Assembly: GCA_002433675.1 (NCBI GenBank)
Contig: DJIP01000264.1
Location: 1-5,154 of the forward strand
DNA length: 5,154 nt
DNA from: Halomonas halophila
Lineage (GTDB): Bacteria; Pseudomonadota; Gammaproteobacteria; Pseudomonadales; Halomonadaceae
Direction: 5' to 3'
A program made the position numbers and the translations under genes. The notes under the pieces were generated by a model that was not told where the DNA came from, made no database searches, and saw only the letters and a program-made list of their open reading frames with translations. Shown here piece by piece: positions 1-5,154 of this stretch (position 1 is its first letter; each line of letters begins with the position of its first letter).

Positions 1-1134
1 CGCGATGGCCAGAGCCAGAACCAGAACCAGGATCAGAACCGGGATCGGAGCCAGGGTCGCGGCCATGACGGTGAGGCGACGTCGACGGTCGACGGCCAGG
101 CCAGCCCGGCCACCGGGGCAGGTGAAGGGGCGGCGTCCTCCGATACCCAGGCAACATCCACGGCACCTCGTAGCGAGGGCGCCCAGATGTTTGCCAACCG
201 TCTGGAAAAGAACCAGAAGAAGCTGCGCAAGTGGCTCAAGCGCAGCGGCGAGAGCTGCTATCGGCTGTACGACGCCGACATGCCCGAGTATGCCCTGGCC
301 ATCGATGTCTACGGCGATCACGTCCACGTCCAGGAGTACGCCGCGCCCAAGTCCATCGACCCGTCCCAGGCCCAGCGGCGTCTGTTCGATGCCCTCGGGG
401 TGATTCCCGAGGTGCTGGAGATCGACCCGGGCAAGGTGGTGATCAAGCGGCGCAAGCGTCAGCAGGGCAAGTCCCAGTACGAGAAGCAGGGGCGCAGCGG
501 CCAGCGCTTCCAGGTCACCGAAGGTCGCGCGACGCTATGGGTCAACCTGCGTGACTATCTGGACACAGGGCTGTTTCTCGATCATCGCCCGGTGCGCCGT
601 ATGCTCGGCGAGATGGCTGCCGGCAAGCGCTTTCTCAACCTGTTCTGCTACACCGCCACGGCCACGGTGCAGGCAGCGCTCGGCAGCGAGGCCGAGGGCG
701 GCGCCAGTGACAGTGTCAGCGTCGACATGTCCAACACCTACCTGGAGTGGGCGCGGGACAATTTCGCGCTCAACCGGCTCGACCCGTCGCGCCACCGGGT
801 GGTGCGCGACGACTGCCTGCGCTGGCTGGAGACCGCAGGCGGCGAGTTCGACCTGATCTTCATGGACCCGCCGACCTTCTCCAACTCCAAGAAGATGGAA
901 GACACCCTGGATGTCCAGCGGGACCACCCGCGCCTGGTGCGCCTGGCCATGGCTCGGCTGGCGCCGGGCGGTACCCTGGTGTTCTCCAACAACCAGCGGC
1001 GCTTTCAGATGGATGACGAGCTTGCCGTCGACTTCGAGGTCAAGGACATCTCGCGTCAGACCTTCGATCCTGACTTCAGCCGCCGGCCGGACCTGCACCA
1101 CTGCTTCCTCATCCGCCATCGGCAGACGTCGTGA
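1..1134 (+). CDS. rlmL: RlmKL bifunctional 23S rRNA methyltransferase, C-terminal part (5' truncated by window edge)
   Basis: The frame is open from the first base to the TGA at 1132-1134, giving 377 residues. An internal ATG at 187 is not the true start: the conserved run EGAQMFANRL spans it and belongs to the junction between the RlmL and RlmK halves in E. coli RlmKL. The visible part is the RlmK half, which makes m7G2069 in 23S rRNA with S-adenosylmethionine; the RlmL half (m2G2445) lies to the left. Visible motifs, counted from base 1, are CYRLYDADMPEYALAID (about 86-102), DYLDTGLFLDHR (185-196), the SAM-binding loop FLNLFCYTATATVQA (211-225), VDMS (241-244), DPPTFSNSK (289-297) and FSNNQRRF (328-335). 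Residues 1-60 are a Gln/Asn/Asp then Ala/Thr/Ser-rich linker with no recognisable fold, longer and less conserved than I would expect. Residues 228-240 carry a small Gly/Ser insertion relative to E. coli. The identity is secure; only the N-terminal half is missing. Confidence 0.95.
   Translation, partial: RDGQSQNQNQDQNRDRSQGRGHDGEATSTVDGQASPATGAGEGAASSDTQATSTAPRSEGAQMFANRLEKNQKKLRKWLKRSGESCYRLYDADMPEYALAIDVYGDHVHVQEYAAPKSIDPSQAQRRLFDALGVIPEVLEIDPGKVVIKRRKRQQGKSQYEKQGRSGQRFQVTEGRATLWVNLRDYLDTGLFLDHRPVRRMLGEMAAGKRFLNLFCYTATATVQAALGSEAEGGASDSVSVDMSNTYLEWARDNFALNRLDPSRHRVVRDDCLRWLETAGGEFDLIFMDPPTFSNSKKMEDTLDVQRDHPRLVRLAMARLAPGGTLVFSNNQRRFQMDDELAVDFEVKDISRQTFDPDFSRRPDLHHCFLIRHRQTS
9..56 (+). repeat. 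Degenerate hexamer tandem repeat inside the rlmKL linker
   Basis: Eight consecutive 6-bp units follow the pattern CCAGAA: CCAGAG, CCAGAA, CCAGAA, CCAGGA, TCAGAA, CCGGGA, TCGGAG, CCAGGG. Because the unit is a multiple of three the frame is kept, and the array encodes mostly alternating Gln or Arg with Ser, Asn or Asp. It may extend left of the window. Slippage would change linker length without breaking the protein. Confidence 0.75.
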
Positions 1135-1493
1135 TGGTGCTGACGCTCTACACCACCCTGGGCTGCCATCTGTGCGAGCAGATGGAAGCCCTGGTGCGTG
1201 CCCTTGCCCGGGTGGAGTTCACCATCGAGCGTATCGAGATCAGCGAAGACGACACCCTGCTTCGCCGTTACGGCGAGAGGATCCCGGTGCTGATCGACGC
1301 TGAACGTCCCGATGACGTCCTGGAGGGGCGGGTGGAGCCGGATGCCGTCATGCGCTGGCTGGCGACACGCGGGTGGTTGAGCGAGCAAGCGGTCGCTGTG
1401 CAAGCCGAAGCGGACTCGGCGAGCCAGGGGAGGGAGGCTCCCGCAGTAACAGCGACCCGGGTGAAAGGACGCCGCGTCTTCGGCAAGGCCTGA
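1134..1493 (+). CDS. Glutaredoxin-like (DUF836-type) thiol-disulfide protein
   Basis: This 119-residue protein starts MVLTLYTTLGCHLCEQ. The beta-strand then CxxC layout (Cys11-His-Leu-Cys14) and the RIPVL segment with the likely cis-proline at Pro51 are typical of the thioredoxin fold as used by small glutaredoxin-like proteins, so a dithiol redox role in the cytoplasm is inferred. The ATG at 1134 overlaps the last base of the rlmKL stop (TGATG), which suggests translational coupling; a GTG at 1131 is an alternative start one codon earlier. No strong ribosome binding site is visible. The core fold ends near residue 82. Residues 83-119 are an Ala/Glu/Ser-rich tail ending in the basic VKGRRVFGKA, which is extra to the usual 75-85 residue domain. 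Substrate and partner are unknown. Membership of the glutaredoxin-like family is well supported; the exact function is not. Confidence 0.88.
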   Translation: MVLTLYTTLGCHLCEQMEALVRALARVEFTIERIEISEDDTLLRRYGERIPVLIDAERPDDVLEGRVEPDAVMRWLATRGWLSEQAVAVQAEADSASQGREAPAVTATRVKGRRVFGKA

Positions 1494-1504
1494 ACGGGCG
1501 CCGG

Positions 1505-1548
1505 GATGGCTGTGAGATGGCTGCGGGAGGGCCGTGAGTTGGCTGTAA
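1505..1548. repeat. Four degenerate 11-bp tandem repeats in a convergent intergenic gap
   Basis: Four head-to-tail units fill most of the gap between the glutaredoxin-like gene and the unknown minus-strand gene: GATGGCTGTGA (1505-1515), GATGGCTGCGG (1516-1526), GAGGGCCGTGA (1527-1537) and GTTGGCTGTAA (1538-1548). Copies 2 to 4 each match the first at 9 of 11 positions. The unit does not keep a reading frame and lies outside both genes. Function is unknown; it may be an old duplication product. Confidence 0.65.
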
Positions 1549-1577
1549 CAAGGGTTGTGGCAAGGAGGCCTGCTTGG

Positions 1578-1928
1578 CTAGCCGCGGGCCGCCAGGGTAG
1601 CTGTCAGCTCTCGATGATAGGCCTCGAGATGTGAGGTTGGGTCCTCGTCAAGACGCCCCAGTGCCACCGCCAGCTCGAAGAAACCGGGGCCAGGTAGTTG
1701 GGGTGCCTGGCGGCTGACCACCAGGGCGGCGATCAGCGGTCGTTCGGCCGCGACGTCCTCGCGCATGGTGATCTCGAGTGCTTCGGCCACCCGGCGGATG
1801 GTGCGTGGCGGGGTGAGTCCAAGGGCCTCGGCGGCCTGCTGGTAGGTGATCGGCAGGGCACTGTCGGACAGGCTCTCCAGCAGGGCGCGCAGTCGGGGTG
1901 CCAGGCTGGCAGGGGTAGTGTCCGCCAT
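1578..1928 (-). CDS. Small protein of unknown function with HTH-like segment
   Basis: A 116-residue protein runs from the ATG at 1928-1926 to a TAG at 1580-1578. I do not recognise a named family. Residues 27-58 (ITYQQAAEALGL to RTIRRVAEALE) read like a helix-turn-helix or winged-helix unit and loosely resemble the DNA-binding C-terminal region of O6-alkylguanine methyltransferases (ITYxxxAxxLG), but the PCHR active-site motif of those enzymes is absent and an ALVVSR strand occupies the equivalent place. A second patch, LPGPGFFELAVALGRL (about 78-93), looks conserved in style and is followed by a C-terminal helix. There is no signal peptide or membrane segment, so it is probably cytoplasmic. 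It begins 2 bp after the stop of the WGR-like gene, so the two are almost certainly co-transcribed and perhaps coupled; no clear separate ribosome binding site is seen. Nucleic-acid binding is an inference only. Confidence 0.8.
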   Translation of the reverse strand: MADTTPASLAPRLRALLESLSDSALPITYQQAAEALGLTPPRTIRRVAEALEITMREDVAAERPLIAALVVSRQAPQLPGPGFFELAVALGRLDEDPTSHLEAYHRELTATLAARG

Positions 1929-1930
1929 GC

Positions 1931-2227
1931 TCAGTGGCCGTCCAGCAGTGACAGTTGCCCCATGGCTTCACGGCCTTCCGGGCTATGGTCGTCGGCTTCC
2001 AGTACCTTGGTAAAACCGCGCGAGCCGAGGATGGTCTTCTCGTCTTCCAGCCACATCATGGCCTGGCCGTAGTCATCGGCCAGCTGATGCTTGAGCCCGC
2101 CGAACTGGGTGCCGATCTGGCCCCAGGCACGGCTGAAGATCCAGTCGCCGAACATGTCCTGGTGCACGTGCACGAGGACATAGTCATGGTCGGTTTCCCA
2201 GCGGACGATCACGGCGACTCCCGTCAT
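1931..2227 (-). CDS. Stand-alone WGR-domain-like protein
   Basis: From the ATG at 2227 the product is 98 residues. Residues 9-75 match the pattern of the WGR domain: a strand such as YVLVHVHQDMFGDWIFSRAWGQIG, then a Gly-containing turn, then a helix (DDYGQAMMWLEDEKTILGSRGF) ending in the usual R/K-G-Y/F-type close. The signature Trp-Gly-Arg reads Trp35-Gly36-Gln37 here. WGR domains occur in PARP enzymes, in MolR-type proteins and as small bacterial stand-alone proteins, and in PARPs they contact DNA ends; the bacterial role is not established. The last 20 residues are an acidic, polar tail. The ATG at 2227 has a poor upstream ribosome binding site, whereas GGGAG at 2222-2218 precedes a GTG at 2212 by 5 bases, so a start at 2212 (93 residues, beginning at IVRWETD) is quite possible and keeps the whole domain. 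First gene of a two-gene operon. Confidence 0.8.
   Translation of the reverse strand: MTGVAVIVRWETDHDYVLVHVHQDMFGDWIFSRAWGQIGTQFGGLKHQLADDYGQAMMWLEDEKTILGSRGFTKVLEADDHSPEGREAMGQLSLLDGH
2213..2222 (-). promoter_or_regulatory. Possible ribosome binding site for a GTG start of the WGR-like gene
   Basis: On the minus strand GGGAG (2222-2218) is followed by a 5-base spacer and GTG at 2212-2210. The annotated ATG at 2227 has only CCACCAAGTGAT before it, with no good match to the anti-Shine-Dalgarno sequence. This site would therefore favour the shorter protein. Both starts are compatible with the domain. Confidence 0.4.
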
Positions 2228-2268
2228 ATCACTTGGTGGCTACGGAGGGCGGGCGCCGGCTCCGTGTC

Positions 2269-2301
2269 TGGAAACGCTGAAAAGCCTTTGCAGTGTTTCC
2301 A
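2269..2301. promoter_or_regulatory. 33-bp near-perfect dyad, candidate operator
   Basis: The left arm TGGAAACGCTGAAAAG (2269-2284) and right arm CTTTGCAGTGTTTCCA (2286-2301) are inverted copies around a single C at 2285. Fourteen of 16 pairs are Watson-Crick; the exceptions are 2276/2294 (G with T) and 2280/2290 (A with G). It sits between the divergent WGR-like gene and pdxB and overlaps candidate promoter elements, which suits an operator for a dimeric regulator. No run of T follows on either strand, which argues against an intrinsic terminator. It could also form a hairpin in RNA. The binding protein is unknown. Confidence 0.6.
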
Positions 2302-2314
2302 TTATGGTTATCAT
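2287..2314 (+). promoter_or_regulatory. Candidate sigma70-type promoter for pdxB
   Basis: TTTGCA (2287-2292, 4 of 6 to the -35 consensus) and TATCAT (2309-2314, 5 of 6 to the -10 consensus) are separated by 16 bp in the AT-richest part of the region. The -35 lies inside the right arm of the 33-bp dyad, so a protein bound there would block it. This would give a pdxB leader of about 75 bases. Prediction by eye only. Confidence 0.3.
2301..2306 (-). promoter_or_regulatory. Candidate -10 element for the WGR-like operon
   Basis: The minus strand reads CATAAT here, 5 of 6 to the -10 consensus, directly beside the 33-bp dyad. No well-spaced -35 is obvious; the nearest, CTTACA, would be only 14 bp upstream. 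If used, transcription would start within the dyad. Confidence 0.2.
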
Positions 2315-2350
2315 GGGCATTGTAAGCCCTTGAGGCTAATCCACAAATAG

Positions 2351-2368
2351 CCCGGTTGCATGACCGGG
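2351..2368. promoter_or_regulatory. 18-bp perfect inverted repeat in the pdxB leader
   Basis: CCCGGT (2351-2356) and ACCGGG (2363-2368) are exact inverted copies separated by TGCATG. The element ends 29 bases before the pdxB start codon. It could be an operator or an RNA hairpin with a six-base loop in the pdxB leader. There is no following T run, so it is not a standard terminator. Confidence 0.4.
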
Positions 2369-2387
2369 AGCCTGATCTTTGCGACCC

Positions 2388-2392
2388 AGGGA
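2388..2392 (+). promoter_or_regulatory. Ribosome binding site of pdxB
   Basis: AGGGA stands 5 bases before the ATG at 2398. It selects that codon over the in-frame ATG at 2356, which would add 14 residues not found in the family, where proteins begin MKILVD. Confidence 0.65.
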
Positions 2393-2397
2393 CACCC

Positions 2398-3582
2398 ATG
2401 AAGATTCTTGTCGATGCCAACGTGCCCGCCGCCGATGCCTGCTTTGCGCCACTTGGTCAGGTCAGTCGCCGGCCGGGGCGCGAGATCGACGCCGATAGCC
2501 TGGCCGAGGTGGACGCCCTGGTGATTCGCTCGATCACGCGCCTTGACGCCGATTTGATCGAGGCCGCCAAGGCCAAGGGCTCGCCGCTGTCCTTTGTCGG
2601 TAGCTGCACTATCGGCACCGATCACGTCGACCAGGCCGCCCTGGCGCACCATGCCATCACCTTTGCAAGCGCCCCTGGCTGCAATGCCGAACCGGTGGTG
2701 GACTACGTGCTGTCGGCGTTGATGCTGGCCTGCGAGCGACGTGGCCAGTCGCTGCTCGAGCGTCGCGTGGGGATCGTTGGCGTCGGCAACGTGGGCGGTC
2801 GGCTGGCGGCCCGTCTGGCCGCCATGGGCATCGAGCACCGGCTGTGCGACCCGCCCCGGGCCGAGAGAGAAGCCGGCAGCAGATCCGATGACGAGAACGG
2901 CCAGGACTTTATCGAGCTGGACGCCCTGATCGATAGCTGCGACGTGCTGTGCCTGCATACCCCGCTGGTGCGCGAGGGGCGCCATGCCACTCGCCACCTG
3001 CTCGACGCCCGGCGGATCGAGGCGCTGGCGCCCGGTACGCTGCTGCTCAATGGCGGACGTGGCGACTGCGTCGACGGCCAGGCGCTGAGCCGACGCCTGG
3101 CGCGGGGCGATGACCTTACCGCGCTGCTCGACGTGTGGGAGGACGAGCCCTCCATCGATCAGACACTGGCGCACCAGGTCGCACTGGCCACGCCCCATAT
3201 TGCCGGGCACAGCCTGGACGGCAAGCTGCGCGGTACCCATCAGATCTACCAGGCGCTGGTGGCCCATCTGGGATTGGTGGAAACGGTTTCCCTCGCTGAG
3301 CTGTTGCCCGCTCCTGCGCTGTCACGCCTGGTGCTCGATGGCGGGTTGTCGCCGGAGGAGGCGCTGGCGCTGTGCATGCGGGCAGTGTACGACCCACGGC
3401 GCGATCATGATCGACTGTTGCGGGCCATGGTCGTCGGTGACCCGAGCAAGGGCTTTGACCAGTGTCGGGCGAGCTATCCGCTGCGTCGTGAGTTTTCTAC
3501 CCTGACGCTGGAGCTTGTCGGCCAGGCGCAGGAGCTGGCGCCGCTGCTGTCCGGGGCCGGCTTTCAAGTGGACTGCCGCTGA
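2398..3582 (+). CDS. pdxB: Erythronate-4-phosphate dehydrogenase
   Basis: PdxB oxidises 4-phospho-D-erythronate to 2-oxo-3-hydroxy-4-phosphobutanoate, the second step of the DXP-dependent pathway to pyridoxal 5'-phosphate, in the cytoplasm. The 394-residue protein starts MKILVDANVP, a standard PdxB N-terminus; E. coli PdxB has 378. It shows the D-2-hydroxyacid dehydrogenase plan: GSCTIGTDHVD (68-78), the NAD-binding loop GVGNVG (128-133) with acidic Asp151 in LCDPPRA, then the catalytic set Arg221 (NGGRGD), Glu250 (DVWEDEP) and His267 (TPHIAGHS), with the same spacing as Arg208, Glu237 and His254 of E. coli. The C-terminal part (about 300-394) carries the PdxB-specific dimerisation domain, including VYDPRRDHDRL and SYPLRREF. 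A hydrophilic stretch at 155-170 is roughly eight residues longer than in E. coli. It is a single gene, with divergent and convergent neighbours. Confidence 0.97.
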   Translation: MKILVDANVPAADACFAPLGQVSRRPGREIDADSLAEVDALVIRSITRLDADLIEAAKAKGSPLSFVGSCTIGTDHVDQAALAHHAITFASAPGCNAEPVVDYVLSALMLACERRGQSLLERRVGIVGVGNVGGRLAARLAAMGIEHRLCDPPRAEREAGSRSDDENGQDFIELDALIDSCDVLCLHTPLVREGRHATRHLLDARRIEALAPGTLLLNGGRGDCVDGQALSRRLARGDDLTALLDVWEDEPSIDQTLAHQVALATPHIAGHSLDGKLRGTHQIYQALVAHLGLVETVSLAELLPAPALSRLVLDGGLSPEEALALCMRAVYDPRRDHDRLLRAMVVGDPSKGFDQCRASYPLRREFSTLTLELVGQAQELAPLLSGAGFQVDCR

Positions 3583-3641
3583 CACAGACGCCACCGGTGC
3601 CCAAGTGGTCTTGCCCGACCAGCTGCATAGACACCCCAAGG

Positions 3642-3662
3642 GCCCGACGCCATGCGCCGGGC
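3642..3662. terminator. GC-rich hairpin between convergent pdxB and ggt, possible terminator
   Basis: GCCCGACGC (3642-3650) and GCGCCGGGC (3654-3662) pair over nine positions with one A-C mismatch and a CAT loop. It lies 60 bases after the pdxB stop and 73 bases before the ggt stop, a sensible place for a shared terminator. No T run follows on either strand, so it would be an atypical terminator. Nothing else convincing was seen in 3583-3734. Confidence 0.3.
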
Positions 3663-3734
3663 GGCGGACACCCTTTACTGCGACTTCCATCGTGTGTTGC
3701 GGCCAAGTCTTGGGGTTGCCTGGGTGTCAGCAGG

Positions 3735-5154
3735 TTACAGTCCCATGGCCGAGGAGGTGGAACGGCGCGGATCGGCGCCGCCGTAGAAGACGCCGTCCTC
3801 GATCAGGATCGACTGGGCGGCACCCATGGCCTCCTGCTGGCTGACGGTGTGGCCCATGCTCTCCAGCAGGTCCAGGGTGTCGGGGCTGACGCCCTGTTCG
3901 ATGCGGATTTCGTCGGGCAGCCACTGATGGTGGATGCGCGGCATGCTGACCGCCGCCTGGATGTTCATGTCGTGATCGATCACGTTCATCAGCACCTGCA
4001 GGGTGGTGGTGATGATGCGCGAACCGCCGGGACTGCCGGTGATCAGGTAGTTCTTGCCGTCGCGCTTGACGATGGTCGGCGTCATCGACGACAGCATGCG
4101 CTTTTCCGGCTCGATCTTGTTGGCTTCTCCGCCGATCAGGCCGTAGGCGTTGGGTACCCCCGGCTTGGCCGAGAAGTCGTCCATCTCGTTGTTGAGCAGG
4201 AAGCCGGCGCCGTCGACCACGATGCCCGAGCCATAGCTGAAGTTGATGGTGTAGGTGTTGGACGCCGCCAGGCCGTTGCCGTCGGCGATCGAGAAGTGGG
4301 TGGTCTCGTTGGACTCGTAGGGTAGCGGGTCGCCTGGCGCGATATCGGCACTCGGGGTGGCCTGATCGGCGGCGATATCGCTGCGTAACTCGGCGGCGTA
4401 TTCCTCGGAGGTCAGCCCGGCCAGGGGTACCTCGACGAAGTCGGTGTCACCCAGATACTGGGAGCGATCAGCGTAGGCCCGCTTCATGGCCTCGGCCATC
4501 AGGTGGATGGTGCGGGCTGAGTTGAAGCCCAGCTCGCCGATATCGTCGTCCTCGAGGATATTGAGGATCTGCACGATATGGGCGCCACCGGAGGACGGCG
4601 GGCTCATGGCGTAGACGTCGTGGCCACGGTAGCTGCCGTGCACCGGTTCGCGCACGGTGGCCTCGTAGCTGGCCAGATCCTCCAGCGTCATCAGGCCGTC
4701 GTGACGCTCCATTTCGGCGGCGATCAGCTCGGCGGTCTCGCCCTCGTAGAACTCCCGCGCGCCCTGTTCGGCGATGCGCTTCAAGGTGGCGGCCAGGTCC
4801 GGCTGGCGGTAGATGTCGCCGACCTGGTAGCGCGAGCCATCTTCCTTGAAGAACTTGGCGCGGCTGGCCTCCCAGGGTTCGAAGCGTTCGCTGGCGCTGT
4901 CGATGCCGTCGACGAAGCGCTGGGGCACGGCGAAGCCCTCTTCGGCGAGCTTGATGGCCGGGGCCAGGGTCTCGGCCAGGCTCATGGTGCCGTAGCGCTC
5001 CAGCGCCAGGGCAAGCCCAGCCACGGTGCCGGGCACGCCGGCGGCGTTGTGGGTGTAGCGGGACAGCTCGGCCACGGCGTCGCCGTTGTCGTCCTGGAAC
5101 ATCGTCTCGTAGGCTGCCTTGGGCGCCTTTTCGCGGTAGTCGATGGCGATGACT
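3735..5154 (-). CDS. ggt: Gamma-glutamyltransferase, lacking the N-terminus (5' truncated by window edge)
   Basis: The minus-strand frame is open from the right edge to the TAA at 3737-3735, giving 472 residues; an ATG at 5102 is internal. The enzyme transfers or hydrolyses the gamma-glutamyl group of glutathione and related compounds, usually in the periplasm after self-cleavage into two subunits. The fragment aligns with E. coli Ggt at a constant offset of 107 residues. Visible are Arg7 in IDYREKAP (E. coli Arg114), PPSSGGAHIVQILNILE, the nucleophile Thr284 in SNETTHFS at 4304-4302 (Thr391), Asn304 (Asn411), the lid loop MDDFSAKPGVPNAYGL with Asp326 and Tyr337 (Asp433, Tyr444), Ser355-Ser356 (Ser462-Ser463) and Gly376-Gly377 (Gly483-Gly484). 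Cleavage is expected between Glu283 and Thr284. About 107 N-terminal residues, including any signal peptide, are outside. All expected catalytic residues in view are present, so it appears functional. Confidence 0.96.
   Translation of the reverse strand, partial: VIAIDYREKAPKAAYETMFQDDNGDAVAELSRYTHNAAGVPGTVAGLALALERYGTMSLAETLAPAIKLAEEGFAVPQRFVDGIDSASERFEPWEASRAKFFKEDGSRYQVGDIYRQPDLAATLKRIAEQGAREFYEGETAELIAAEMERHDGLMTLEDLASYEATVREPVHGSYRGHDVYAMSPPSSGGAHIVQILNILEDDDIGELGFNSARTIHLMAEAMKRAYADRSQYLGDTDFVEVPLAGLTSEEYAAELRSDIAADQATPSADIAPGDPLPYESNETTHFSIADGNGLAASNTYTINFSYGSGIVVDGAGFLLNNEMDDFSAKPGVPNAYGLIGGEANKIEPEKRMLSSMTPTIVKRDGKNYLITGSPGGSRIITTTLQVLMNVIDHDMNIQAAVSMPRIHHQWLPDEIRIEQGVSPDTLDLLESMGHTVSQQEAMGAAQSILIEDGVFYGGADPRRSTSSAMGL

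Noticed and set aside
5..403. 132-codon plus-strand frame rich in Arg and Pro near the left edge
   Set aside because: It is out of frame with RlmKL, which is supported by motifs across the same bases; the Arg-rich composition comes from the GC-rich repeat.
535..1119. 194-codon open frame on the minus strand opposite rlmKL
   Set aside because: It lies entirely within the conserved RlmK domain on the other strand and shows no motif or ribosome binding site.
1567..1590. Hairpin GGCCTGC / GCGGGCC as terminator for the glutaredoxin-like or unknown gene
   Set aside because: It pairs with a G-T wobble and a ten-base loop, overlaps the end of the minus-strand gene and has no T run on either side.
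2356..2397. ATG at 2356 as an upstream start for pdxB
   Set aside because: It lies within the 18-bp inverted repeat, has no ribosome binding site, and would add residues not found in PdxB, which normally begins MKILVD.
2311..3267. 318-codon open frame on the minus strand opposite pdxB
   Set aside because: It is fully antisense to a clear pdxB gene, has no recognisable motif, and long antisense frames are expected at this GC content.
3703..3713. CCAAG-T-CTTGG inverted repeat near the end of ggt
   Set aside because: A one-base loop and 5-bp arms make a stable hairpin unlikely, and such short palindromes are common by chance.
3597..4325. 242-codon open frame on the plus strand opposite ggt
   Set aside because: It overlaps the catalytic part of ggt, and its Val/Asp/Gly/His-rich composition is that of a frame shadow in high-GC DNA.
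1..5154. CRISPR array, tRNA or rRNA gene, insertion sequence, or defence island
   Set aside because: No spaced direct repeats, cloverleaf-like sequence, transposase motif or terminal repeats were seen; the coding density is taken up by housekeeping-type genes.

Overview
The window is high-GC gammaproteobacterial chromosome. The gene content (bifunctional RlmKL, PdxB, periplasmic gamma-glutamyltransferase) and the protein sequences suggest a halophilic Halomonas-like member of the Halomonadaceae. That assignment rests on recognition of protein style and is not proven here. No mobile element, tRNA, rRNA, phage or CRISPR signal was seen, and most of the window is ordinary core genome.

Layout. 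(1) Bases 1-1134, + strand: the C-terminal part of rlmKL (23S rRNA methyltransferase), cut by the left edge; it begins in a low-complexity linker encoded by hexamer repeats. (2) 1134-1493, +: a glutaredoxin-like protein whose start overlaps the rlmKL stop by one base. (3) 1494-1577: a short convergent gap holding a degenerate 11-bp tandem repeat. (4) 2227-1578, - strand: two small genes 2 bp apart, a stand-alone WGR-like protein followed by a 116-residue protein of unknown function with a helix-turn-helix-like segment. (5) 2228-2397: a divergent intergenic region with a 33-bp near-perfect dyad, an 18-bp perfect inverted repeat and candidate promoters on both strands. (6) 2398-3582, +: pdxB, for pyridoxal phosphate synthesis. 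(7) 3583-3734: a convergent gap with a GC-rich hairpin. (8) 5154-3735, -: ggt, lacking its N-terminus at the right edge.

How the parts relate. rlmKL and the glutaredoxin-like gene are probably one translationally coupled unit. The WGR-like and unknown genes form a second small operon, divergent from pdxB and sharing its control region. ggt appears independent. The parts least explained by known biology are the WGR-like/unknown gene pair and the dyad elements between it and pdxB. I see no evidence for a larger new system.
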